Source: an uncultured Caulobacter sp.
Lineage (GTDB): Bacteria; Pseudomonadota; Alphaproteobacteria; Caulobacterales; Caulobacteraceae
Assembly (NCBI RefSeq): GCF_937900395.1
Contig: NZ_CALCDX010000197.1
Coordinates: forward strand, 1-16,005
Length of the DNA stretch: 16,005 nucleotides
Direction: 5' to 3'
Positions within the stretch are counted from its first letter, which is position 1. Each line of letters opens with the position of its first letter. Under the pieces are notes generated by a model, which did no database searches, was not told the DNA's origin, and worked only from the letters and a program-made list of their open reading frames with translations. Of this stretch, positions 1 through 6,498 are shown one piece after another. The translations under genes were made by a program, and so were the position numbers.

Positions 1-150
1 AACGAGGACAACAGCTACGTCGCCTACGTCTCCGAGCAGAACCTGCTGCCCGACGACAGCGGCGAGCCCGTGGGCCATCCGCAGACCGCGGTGATCTTCG
101 AGTCGTTCGACCACGGCCAGTATAAGCTTCGGCCTCGAATCTCGCACTAG
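1..150 (+). CDS. C-terminal end of an unrecognised protein (5' truncated)
   Basis: The window opens inside an open reading frame (frame 1) that runs for 49 codons to a TAG at 148-150. The visible tail is polar and ends in a basic stretch (KLRPRISH). It holds no motif that I recognise. Codon use is GC-rich and normal for this window, which supports real coding. The gene lies 81 bp upstream of phhA on the same strand, so co-transcription is possible, but there is no overlap and no clear terminator to decide it. The start and most of the protein are outside the window, so no function is offered. Confidence 0.6.
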   Translation, partial: NEDNSYVAYVSEQNLLPDDSGEPVGHPQTAVIFESFDHGQYKLRPRISH

Positions 151-231
151 GCGGCAAACCTGCCCGCACAACCGCGCGATCAGCGCAAACTCCGAACAGC
201 TTTTGCGAAAATCGGGGCGTAGCGTTCTCCC

Positions 232-1116
232 ATGAGCGGAGAAGGCTTCAACAGCGCACCCCCGCCGGGAGCGAACCAGGATTGGACGATCGATCAGGGC
301 TGGGAGTCGTACTCCCAGGCGGAGCACGACGTCTGGATCACCCTTTACGAACGCCAAGCCCAGATGCTGCACGGCCGGGCCTGCGACGCGTTCCTGCGCG
401 GCCTCGACGCGCTCGACCTGCACCGCGCCGGCATCCCGGATTTCCACCGCATCAACGAAGAGCTGCAGCGTCTGACGGGCTGGAGCGTGGTCGCCGTGCC
501 AGGCCTCGTGCCCGACGACGTGTTCTTCGACCACCTCGCCAACCGGCGCTTCCCGGCCGGCCAGTTCATCCGAAAGCCGCACGAGCTGGACTATCTGCAG
601 GAGCCGGACATCTTCCACGATGTCTTCGGCCACGTGCCGATGCTGACCGACCCGACCTTCGCCGATTACATGCAGGCCTATGGCGAAGGTGGCCGACGGG
701 CGCTTGGCCTAGGACGCCTCGCCAATCTCGCGCGGCTATACTGGTACACGGTGGAGTTCGGCCTGATGAACACGCCGGCGGGCCTTCGGATCTACGGCGC
801 CGGCATCGTCTCCTCGCGGTCGGAGTCGATCTTCGCTCTCGACGATCCCTCCCCCAACCGCATTGGCTTCGACCTGGAGCGGGTGATGCGGACGCTCTAC
901 CGGATCGACGACTTCCAGCAGGTCTATTTCGTGATCGACTCGATCCAGACGCTGCAGGAGGTGACCCTGCGAGACTTCGGGGCCCTCTATGAGCGTTTGG
1001 CGGGCGCCAGCGACATCGGCGTCGCCGAGATTGTCCCTAGCGACGCCGTGATCACGCGCGGGACCCAGGCCTATGCGAGGGCTGGCGGTCGCCTGGCCAG
1101 CGCCTCGACGGGCTGA
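232..1116 (+). CDS. phhA: phenylalanine 4-monooxygenase (phenylalanine hydroxylase)
   Basis: Converts L-phenylalanine to L-tyrosine using O2, a tetrahydropterin and a mononuclear non-haem iron in the cytoplasm; this is the entry to the tyrosine/homogentisate degradation route. The 294-residue product is the short bacterial form, essentially a catalytic domain without the N-terminal ACT regulatory domain of animal enzymes. The iron ligands are visible: His129 and His134 in PDIFHDVFGHVPML, and Glu175 in YWYTVEFGL. The 5- and 41-residue spacings match the bacterial aromatic amino acid hydroxylase family. The ATG at 232 has only a weak purine-rich stretch (GGGGCG) upstream. No pterin dehydratase (phhB) or hydroxyphenylpyruvate dioxygenase gene is in the window. 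The last 46 bp overlap the end of the convergent acyltransferase gene. Identity is secure; regulation is unknown. Confidence 0.96.
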   Translation: MSGEGFNSAPPPGANQDWTIDQGWESYSQAEHDVWITLYERQAQMLHGRACDAFLRGLDALDLHRAGIPDFHRINEELQRLTGWSVVAVPGLVPDDVFFDHLANRRFPAGQFIRKPHELDYLQEPDIFHDVFGHVPMLTDPTFADYMQAYGEGGRRALGLGRLANLARLYWYTVEFGLMNTPAGLRIYGAGIVSSRSESIFALDDPSPNRIGFDLERVMRTLYRIDDFQQVYFVIDSIQTLQEVTLRDFGALYERLAGASDIGVAEIVPSDAVITRGTQAYARAGGRLASASTG

Positions 1117-2285
1117 CCTTTCAGGCCGAACAGGATCCGAACGCCCGGGATGCGTCGCACGATCTCGTAGGTCGCGAAACAGCCGGCGAAGGTCGCGACA
1201 ACCAGGATCGCCCCCTCCAGCCCCTGGGGCAGACCCAGCTTGGCCAGGTGATGGGCCATGACCACGATCAGCGTCTGGTGGACCAGATAGAACGGAAAGA
1301 CGCCCAGGGTCAGGTAGCGCAGCACCGGTCCGCCATGCGTCAGATGCTTGGCCCCAAAGCCCAGGATGGCGACGATGGCGCACCAGGTGTCTGCGGCGAA
1401 CACGAAACGCATCAGCAGCTTCAGTTGAGGAGAAGGGATCGGCGTGTCGTGACGATAGGTCCAGACGTAGATGCTCCATCCCGCCCAGGCGGCGATCGCG
1501 ACGATCAGGGCTGGCCAGCGGACCGCGACCAGGCGTTCACGCAGGGTGTCGGACTTGGAGAGACCAAAGCCCAGCAGGAAGGCGCTGAACGAAACGGCGT
1601 GGACATAGTGGTCACCGACCAGGGCGTGGGTCTCGCCGTACTTCGCATAGAGGGTGGCGCGCAGCATCGCGAGAAACAGGATCGGCCAGGCGAACAGGCC
1701 GACGCCCCTCAACAGATATTCCGCGGCCTGTTGGATGCGCTCGCCGGCCGTCTTCCAGACCAGCAGCATGAGCGCCAGGACCAGCGTGTAGAACAGCAGG
1801 TAGGCCACGAACCACATGTGGTTCCAGGTCGGGGTGATCAGGCAATCGCCGTCGGCCCCGCACCAATGGCCCGAAGCCGTAACATACCGGACCCAGAAGT
1901 TCTCGACGCCCACCGGCGCGCTGGGATGTTGGGCCAGATACTCGACAATCTCGTAGTACGACTGCGGCGGCACGATCACGAACATCGCGAAGAGTAGCGG
2001 CGGCAGCAGGCGCGCGATCCGCGCGCCGGTCAGTTGGCCCACCGTGGTCTTGTCGGCCATGAACCGTGTCGCCGCGCCCGAGACCAGGAACAGCAGGGTC
2101 AGTCGCCAGGGATTGGTCAGCAGCATGAAGGGCATCACACCCTCGACGACGTGCGGCGCCTTCACATGCCAATCCCAAGGCACATAGAACATGCCGGTGT
2201 GATAGAGGATCAGCAGGAAGAACGCGCCGACCCGAATCCAGTCCAGGTCGTAGCGTCGATCTATCCGTTGAACGGTCGTGGTCAT
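1071..2285 (-). CDS. acyltransferase family 3 membrane protein (OpgC-like)
   Basis: A 404-residue integral membrane protein with about ten hydrophobic segments, typical in length for the acyltransferase-3 family. These proteins transfer acetyl, succinyl or other acyl groups to envelope glycans or lipids. The N-terminal signature is visible: RYDLDWIRVGAF followed by LYHTGM, with the family's conserved His (His29) at the end of the first membrane segment. A later LLFLVSGAATRFM stretch is also typical. The general layout resembles OpgC/MdoC-type enzymes, but the acceptor cannot be read from sequence. The ATG is at 2285. The gene is divergent from the LytTR regulator, with 94 bp between the chosen starts, which suggests regulation by it. 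The TAG stop at 1073-1071 lies inside the 3' end of phhA, so there is no room for an intergenic terminator. Confidence 0.88.
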   Translation of the reverse strand: MTTTVQRIDRRYDLDWIRVGAFFLLILYHTGMFYVPWDWHVKAPHVVEGVMPFMLLTNPWRLTLLFLVSGAATRFMADKTTVGQLTGARIARLLPPLLFAMFVIVPPQSYYEIVEYLAQHPSAPVGVENFWVRYVTASGHWCGADGDCLITPTWNHMWFVAYLLFYTLVLALMLLVWKTAGERIQQAAEYLLRGVGLFAWPILFLAMLRATLYAKYGETHALVGDHYVHAVSFSAFLLGFGLSKSDTLRERLVAVRWPALIVAIAAWAGWSIYVWTYRHDTPIPSPQLKLLMRFVFAADTWCAIVAILGFGAKHLTHGGPVLRYLTLGVFPFYLVHQTLIVVMAHHLAKLGLPQGLEGAILVVATFAGCFATYEIVRRIPGVRILFGLKGQPVEALARRPPALA

Positions 2286-2325
2286 GAGGGGAAGGTCCGG
2301 CTTGAACAGCGATGCTCATGACCTG

Positions 2326-2345
2326 CCTCGCCCAGCCTCGCCCAG
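2326..2345. repeat. tandem 10-bp direct repeat in the divergent promoter region
   Basis: CCTCGCCCAG occurs twice without a gap, at 2326-2335 and 2336-2345, between the acyltransferase start and the LytTR regulator start. LytTR proteins generally bind paired direct repeats upstream of their targets, so this is a candidate operator. The sequence does not match the classical LytTR half-site, so it could equally be a chance slippage repeat. Confidence 0.35.
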
Positions 2346-2376
2346 CCAAGCGGCTCGGGATCAGCGGTCACCAGCG

Positions 2377-2431
2377 GGGATGACCGGCGCGGCTTCCGGG
2401 ACGAGCAGCGGCGTTTTCGGGATGACCGGCG
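2377..2431 (+). repeat. 13-bp direct repeat around two in-frame start codons
   Basis: GGGATGACCGGCG is present at 2377-2389 and again at 2419-2431, exactly 42 bp apart (14 codons, about four helical turns). Each copy contains an in-frame ATG of the LytTR regulator followed by Thr-Gly codons. It therefore bears on the choice of start, and it could also be a pair of binding sites on one face of the helix. Confidence 0.6.
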
Positions 2432-3219
2432 AAGAGCGCCAGTGGCTGACCCGCGCCTACGCCCTCTGCGTGAGCCTGTTCGTCGCCATCTGCCTGGTCA
2501 ACATCCTGACGGTGCAGCACGACGCCCCGCGCCTGGGCCTGATCAGGCCGGCGATCTGGGAGGTCAGCAGCGCGCTGGTCATCCTGGCGCTCACCGCGAT
2601 CCCCGCCGCCATGGCCGTATGGATGGTCAGGACCAAGCCGCGCTGGTGGGCGGCCGCGCCAGCCCACATCGTCGCGGCGCTCATCTACTCGGCGATCCAC
2701 GTCGCGGCCTTCGTCGCCCTGCGCAAGATCGCGCATGCGGTCCTGCTGAACGAGGTCTATCGCTTCGGTCCACTGCCCGGCGAGTTCCTCTACGAGTTTC
2801 GCAAGGACCTGCTGGGTTACGCGGCCGCCACGATCATCTGCTGGCTGGCCCTGATGCGCGGCGCGCAGAAGTCATCCGACCGCGCCCCAATGCCCCCGGC
2901 GACCTTCGACATCCAGGACGGCGCGCGGCTGATCCGCGTTCCGGTCGCCGAAATCGTGGCGGTTCGCTCGGCCGGCAACTATGTCGAGTTCATCCTCGGC
3001 GATGGTCGCAGGCCCCTGACCCGCTCATCGCTTGGAGCGGCGTTGGAGAGTCTTGCTCCCCACGGCTTTGTCCGCACCCACAAGTCCTGGCTGGTCAACA
3101 AGGCCCGTGTCACCGGCCTCAAGCCCGAAGGCTCCGGCGACTACGCCGTCGAGCTGGGCGACATCGAAGCGCCGCTCTCCCGCCGCTTCCCGGAGGCCTT
3201 GGCGGCCTTGCGCGGCTAG
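2380..3219 (+). CDS. membrane-anchored LytTR-family DNA-binding regulator
   Basis: A 279-residue protein. The N-terminal half has about four hydrophobic segments (roughly residues 24-45, 60-84, 97-117 and 144-158). The C-terminal LytTR DNA-binding domain spans about 176-275, with the characteristic HGFVRTHKSWLVN block and the VAVRSAGNYVEF strand. It has no receiver domain, so it is not a standard response regulator; the membrane part probably senses a signal directly or through a partner. The start is uncertain. A GTG at 2278 would overlap the divergent gene and is unlikely. ATG 2380 and in-frame ATG 2422 lie in the same 13-bp context, and 2422 still leaves all membrane segments intact. The stop TAG (3217-3219) shares the palindrome CTAG with the stop of the convergent GNAT gene. 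The divergent acyltransferase-3 gene is the obvious candidate target (inference). Confidence 0.85.
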   Translation: MTGAASGTSSGVFGMTGEERQWLTRAYALCVSLFVAICLVNILTVQHDAPRLGLIRPAIWEVSSALVILALTAIPAAMAVWMVRTKPRWWAAAPAHIVAALIYSAIHVAAFVALRKIAHAVLLNEVYRFGPLPGEFLYEFRKDLLGYAAATIICWLALMRGAQKSSDRAPMPPATFDIQDGARLIRVPVAEIVAVRSAGNYVEFILGDGRRPLTRSSLGAALESLAPHGFVRTHKSWLVNKARVTGLKPEGSGDYAVELGDIEAPLSRRFPEALAALRG

Positions 3220-3713
3220 GAGAGCAACATCCCCATCAGGATGTCGTCCTCGAAGCGGCCGTCCGGCAGCCGCCCGCGCGCCACCTGGCGTCCCTCATGC
3301 CGAAAACCCAGCCGCTCGTAGAGGCGGATCGCGCCCGGATTGCCGGCGCCCGCCGCGAGCTCGATGCGCAAGATGGGCGGCTCCTGGGCTTTGGCCCACG
3401 CGATTAGGGCCTCGAATAGCCTGGAGCCGATCCCCCGTCCCTGCCGCTCCGGATGGACCGCCACCGTCAGGCTTCCCAGCACGTGGGCGAACAGCGCCAC
3501 GGTCTCGCGCTTGGCGTGGATCTCTCCGCAGACCAAGCCGTCGGCGTCGATCGCCACCAGGCAGATGTCGCTTCCGATCGCGGCCTCGGCGTAGGCCGGC
3601 GTCACCTCCTCCGGCGCGCGCGCCAGGGCGCCAGGCGTGACGGCGGCGGCCTTATGCAGGGCGACGATGGCGTCTCTGTCCGCGAAGGTCGCGGCCCGGA
3701 TGGTGATGCTCAA
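3216..3713 (-). CDS. GNAT-family N-acetyltransferase, last gene of the ast operon
   Basis: A 165-residue protein that is a single GNAT domain. Motif A for acetyl-CoA pyrophosphate binding is at about 84-99 (VAVHPERQGRGIGSRL). Motif B, with the likely general-acid Tyr132, is NPGAIRLYERLGF. The substrate cannot be deduced; small-molecule amines, amino acids or protein N-termini are all possible. The start is a TTG at 3713, the only start-type codon between the upstream in-frame stop and the domain. It overlaps the astB stop as TTGA and is preceded by AGAGGA four bases upstream, so translation is probably coupled to astB. Its place at the end of the AST operon suggests a link to arginine or ornithine metabolism, but passenger status is not excluded. 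The stop shares CTAG with the convergent LytTR gene. Confidence 0.85.
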   Translation of the reverse strand: MSITIRAATFADRDAIVALHKAAAVTPGALARAPEEVTPAYAEAAIGSDICLVAIDADGLVCGEIHAKRETVALFAHVLGSLTVAVHPERQGRGIGSRLFEALIAWAKAQEPPILRIELAAGAGNPGAIRLYERLGFRHEGRQVARGRLPDGRFEDDILMGMLLS

Positions 3714-5050
3714 GCGGTCCTCTGGAACGGATAGAAGTCACCGCCCAGATCGAGGATCTGGGTGAGTTCGTCCAGGGCCTCGCGGCTCTCGGTCAGCAGC
3801 AGCGGATCAGCGAGATCGGCCGGCGCCAGGCTGTCGCGATAGCGGCGCTCCACCCAGTTCGCCAGGGTCGTGTGCAGGCCTGGCGTAAAGCGCTGCGCCG
3901 GGTTGGCGGCCTCGAGCTCCTCGTCGGTCAGCACAACTCGCAGGCGCAAGCAGGCCGGCCCTCCGCCGTTGCGCATGCTCTGGCGCACATCGACATATTC
4001 CACGCGTCCGATCGGACCGTTTGAGGCGGCCAGTCCCTCGGCTGCCGCGTGGGCGCGCGGGTTGTCGCGTGTCTCGGCCGGCGCCAACAGCAGCAGGCGA
4101 TCCTCGCCCGGGATGACCAGAAGCTGGGAGTTGAACAGATAGCTGGCGACCAGATCCGACATCGGCAGCTCGGCCTCCGAGACCTCGACGAAGACGGGTT
4201 CGAACAGCCCCTCGGCGGCGGCGCGCACCTCGCGCTCCATGGCCGCGCGATCCTCGAAGGCGCGCTCATGGAAAAACAGGCACTCACGCGTGCCGACGCA
4301 GACCACGTCGTTATGGAAAGCCCCGCCCGCGATGGCCGCCTTGGCTTGGCGGGGAAAGACCGCCCGCGCGGCGCCGTGACGCCGCTGGATCGCCTCGAAC
4401 GCCTCGCGGGTCTGGCGGGCCGGGAACTTGCCGTCCCAATGCTCCCAAGCCTCGCGCCCCCAGACGAAAAGGTTGACGCCCGGCGCGCCATGTTCGGCGC
4501 AGAGCCGCACATGATTTGCGGCGCCCTCGTCGGCGAAGTGGGGCTGGGCTGGCAGAGGATCGTGGACGGCGAAACGCCGCGTGTCGGGGAACAGGCGTCG
4601 CAGGGCGCGCGTGGTCTGCTCCCCCTCGAGGCTACGATGCAGGTTGGTCAACAGGTTGGCCGGCGTGAGGTGGACGCGGCCGTCGGCGGCGTCAGCGCTG
4701 GGCGTCACCGTGGCGGCGTTGGCGGCCCACATCGACGAGGCGGAGAAGGCCGCGGCGGCCAAGGCCGGCGCGATCTTCCAAGCATCCTCAAGCACGGCCT
4801 TGTCCGGGCCCGAAAACCCGATCGACTTCAAGAAGCTTGTCGCCGGACGCTCATGCGGCGCGAGAACGAACTGCGGCAGGCCCAGGTCGTAGAGCCGCCG
4901 CATCTTGGCGAGCCCCTCCAACGCCGCCCCGCGGGGGTTGGAGACCTCGCCGGCGTTGCGGGTGCTCGCCAGATTGCCAGGCGAAAGACCGACATAGGAG
5001 TGGGTCGGTCCGACTAGGCCGTCGCAATTGGCCTCGACGGCGGAAATCAT
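3710..5050 (-). CDS. astB: N-succinylarginine dihydrolase
   Basis: Second step of the arginine succinyltransferase pathway: hydrolyses N2-succinylarginine to N2-succinylornithine, two ammonia and CO2. At 446 residues it is the usual length. It opens with the family signature (NCDGLVGPTHSYVGLSPGN). The amidinotransferase-fold catalytic triad is present at the expected spacing: Glu175 (FADEGAANH), His246 (GGAFHNDVV) and Cys367 (GGGPACLRL), close to Glu174/His248/Cys365 of the E. coli enzyme. The ATG at 5050 overlaps the astD stop as ATGA, and the TGA stop overlaps the TTG start of the GNAT gene, so it sits in a translationally coupled chain. The enzyme is cytosolic and nothing looks damaged. 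Confidence 0.97.
   Translation of the reverse strand: MISAVEANCDGLVGPTHSYVGLSPGNLASTRNAGEVSNPRGAALEGLAKMRRLYDLGLPQFVLAPHERPATSFLKSIGFSGPDKAVLEDAWKIAPALAAAAFSASSMWAANAATVTPSADAADGRVHLTPANLLTNLHRSLEGEQTTRALRRLFPDTRRFAVHDPLPAQPHFADEGAANHVRLCAEHGAPGVNLFVWGREAWEHWDGKFPARQTREAFEAIQRRHGAARAVFPRQAKAAIAGGAFHNDVVCVGTRECLFFHERAFEDRAAMEREVRAAAEGLFEPVFVEVSEAELPMSDLVASYLFNSQLLVIPGEDRLLLLAPAETRDNPRAHAAAEGLAASNGPIGRVEYVDVRQSMRNGGGPACLRLRVVLTDEELEAANPAQRFTPGLHTTLANWVERRYRDSLAPADLADPLLLTESREALDELTQILDLGGDFYPFQRTA
3718..3723 (-). promoter_or_regulatory. ribosome binding site supporting the TTG start of the GNAT gene
   Basis: AGAGGA on the minus strand lies four bases before TTG 3713, inside the 3' end of astB. 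It is the main reason for accepting this non-ATG start. Confidence 0.6.
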
Positions 5051-6498
5051 AGACGCAAGCCCTTGATGTCCTTGACGGTATCGGCAACCGCATCGGCCTC
5101 GAAACTGGCCACCGGATAGGCGCAGTAGTCGGCGGCGTAATAGGCGCTGGGCCGGTGGTTTCCCGACGCGCCGAGGCCGCCGAACGGCATCGAGCCCGCG
5201 GCGCCGGTGGTCGGGCGGTTCCAGTTCACCACCCCCGCGCGGATGCGGTTTAGGAAAGTATCCCAGCGAATTGATTTATTTGAAATAAGACCCGCCGAAA
5301 GGCCATAGCGCGTAGCGTTCGCCGCCTTCAGGGCGTCGTCGAAGCTGGCCACGCGTCGGACCTGCAGCCAGGGCGCGAAGAGCTCCTCGTCGGGGATGTC
5401 GACGCACGTCACGTCCACCAGGCCCGGCGTGACGAACGCCTCGCCGAGACCCGACACCGGCCCCAGAGCGCGGATCTTCTCGCCGGGCATGGCGTCGGCC
5501 ACGGCGCGAGCGGCCTTGGCCGCGCGCGTCGAGATCAGCGGCCCCATGAACGGCTCGGCCTCGCCATTCCATGGCCCAACCGTCAGGCGGTCGGCCAGCG
5601 CCGTCGTCGCCGCGATCACCGCCTTGCCGAAAGCGTCGTCCGGCACGATCAGTCGCCGCGCGCATGAGCAGCGCTGACCGGTCGTGATGTAAGCCGACTG
5701 TACGACCAAGGCGGCGACGGTTTCGGCGTCGTCGGCGTCCCAGACGACCAGCGGGTTGTTGCCGCCCAGCTCCAGCGCCAGGATCACGTCCGGGCGGTCG
5801 GCGAAGTGGCGGCGGAAGAAGGCCCCCGCGGCGGCCGAGCCCGTGAACAGCAGGCCGTCGATCTCCTGGTCGATCAGGGCCTGCCCAGCTTCACGCCCGC
5901 CCTGGATGAGGTTGACGACACCCGCCGGAACGCCGGCCGCTTCCAGCGCCTCGACCATCAGCTGGCCGGCCAGCGGCGTCTCCTCGGACGGCTTGAACAC
6001 CACCGTATCGCCGGCCAGCAGCGCCGGGACGATGTGGCCGTTGGGCAGGTGACCGGGGAAGTTGAAAGGCCCCAGCACGGCCATCACGCCATGCGCCCGG
6101 TGACGCAGCACGGCGCGCCCGAACGGCATGACATTCTCGGTGACGCCGGTCCGTTCGTCATAGGCCTTGATCGACAGGTCGACCTTGCCGGCCATCGAGC
6201 CCAGCTCGGCCTTGGTCTCCCAAAGCGCCTTGCCGGTCTCGCGGCTCAGGGCCTCGGCGAAGGCCGCCGTGCGCTCGACCAGGATTTCCTTGTAGCGCCG
6301 CAGGATCGCGATCCGTTCTTCGCGCGGGCGGTCGGCCCAGGCGGGGAACGCGCGTCGAGCCGCTTCTACCGCCCGCCCGACGTCCGCCGAGCTAGCCGTC
6401 GCGCCGCGCCAGACCGCCTCCTCCGTCGCCGGATCTGTCGAAACGAGCTCCGGCCCTTCGCCCGAGCGCCACTTGCCGTCGATAAACAGTCCGCTCAT
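5047..6498 (-). CDS. astD: succinylglutamate-semialdehyde dehydrogenase
   Basis: Fourth step of the AST pathway: NAD-dependent oxidation of N2-succinylglutamate 5-semialdehyde to N2-succinylglutamate. The product is a 483-residue aldehyde dehydrogenase. The fold's key residues are visible: Asn146 in GPFNFPGH, Glu243 in LELGGNNP and nucleophile Cys277 in GQRCSCARR. The GQRC[ST]CARR context is characteristic of AstD within the superfamily. The VVNWNRPTTGA block near residue 423 is also as expected. ATG 6498 overlaps the astA stop (ATGA), and the stop overlaps the astB start (ATGA). Oddity: residues about 404-418 (LISNKSI onward) are written almost wholly in AT-ending codons, unlike the rest of the gene (see the separate feature). 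The reading frame is intact through it. Confidence 0.97.
   Translation of the reverse strand: MSGLFIDGKWRSGEGPELVSTDPATEEAVWRGATASSADVGRAVEAARRAFPAWADRPREERIAILRRYKEILVERTAAFAEALSRETGKALWETKAELGSMAGKVDLSIKAYDERTGVTENVMPFGRAVLRHRAHGVMAVLGPFNFPGHLPNGHIVPALLAGDTVVFKPSEETPLAGQLMVEALEAAGVPAGVVNLIQGGREAGQALIDQEIDGLLFTGSAAAGAFFRRHFADRPDVILALELGGNNPLVVWDADDAETVAALVVQSAYITTGQRCSCARRLIVPDDAFGKAVIAATTALADRLTVGPWNGEAEPFMGPLISTRAAKAARAVADAMPGEKIRALGPVSGLGEAFVTPGLVDVTCVDIPDEELFAPWLQVRRVASFDDALKAANATRYGLSAGLISNKSIRWDTFLNRIRAGVVNWNRPTTGAAGSMPFGGLGASGNHRPSAYYAADYCAYPVASFEADAVADTVKDIKGLRL
5250..5290. other. AT-rich, rare-codon patch inside astD with a perfect palindrome
   Basis: By direct count, 12 of these 41 bases are G or C (about 29%), in a window that is otherwise roughly two thirds GC. 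It holds the perfect inverted repeat TTATTT-G-AAATAA at 5276-5288. On the coding (minus) strand, consecutive codons include CTT, ATT, TCA, AAT, AAA, TCA, ATT, ACT and CTA, which are rare in the neighbouring genes. The frame stays open and the flanking AstD motifs are normal. It may be a recombined segment or a selected slow or regulatory site; the sequence alone does not decide. Confidence 0.7.

Noticed and set aside
151..231. Possible hairpin terminator just after the first stop codon
   Set aside because: The pairing around GCGG and CCGC is short and bulged and has no T-tract. I see no clear promoter in the 81 bp either.
1248..1997. Long + strand open frame opposite the acyltransferase gene
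   Set aside because: It is a Gln/Arg/Asp-rich shadow typical of the antisense of a GC-rich membrane protein gene and has no recognisable domain.
2278..2379. GTG at 2278 as the start of the LytTR protein
   Set aside because: It would overlap the divergent acyltransferase start, remove any promoter space and add a low-complexity N-terminus unlike the family; ATG 2380 or 2422 is preferred.
5271..5288. FNR/FixK-like half site TTGAT at the AT-rich patch in astD
   Set aside because: The second half reads TTGAAA rather than ATCAA at the required spacing, and the site is inside a coding region in mid-operon. Only the palindrome itself is reported.
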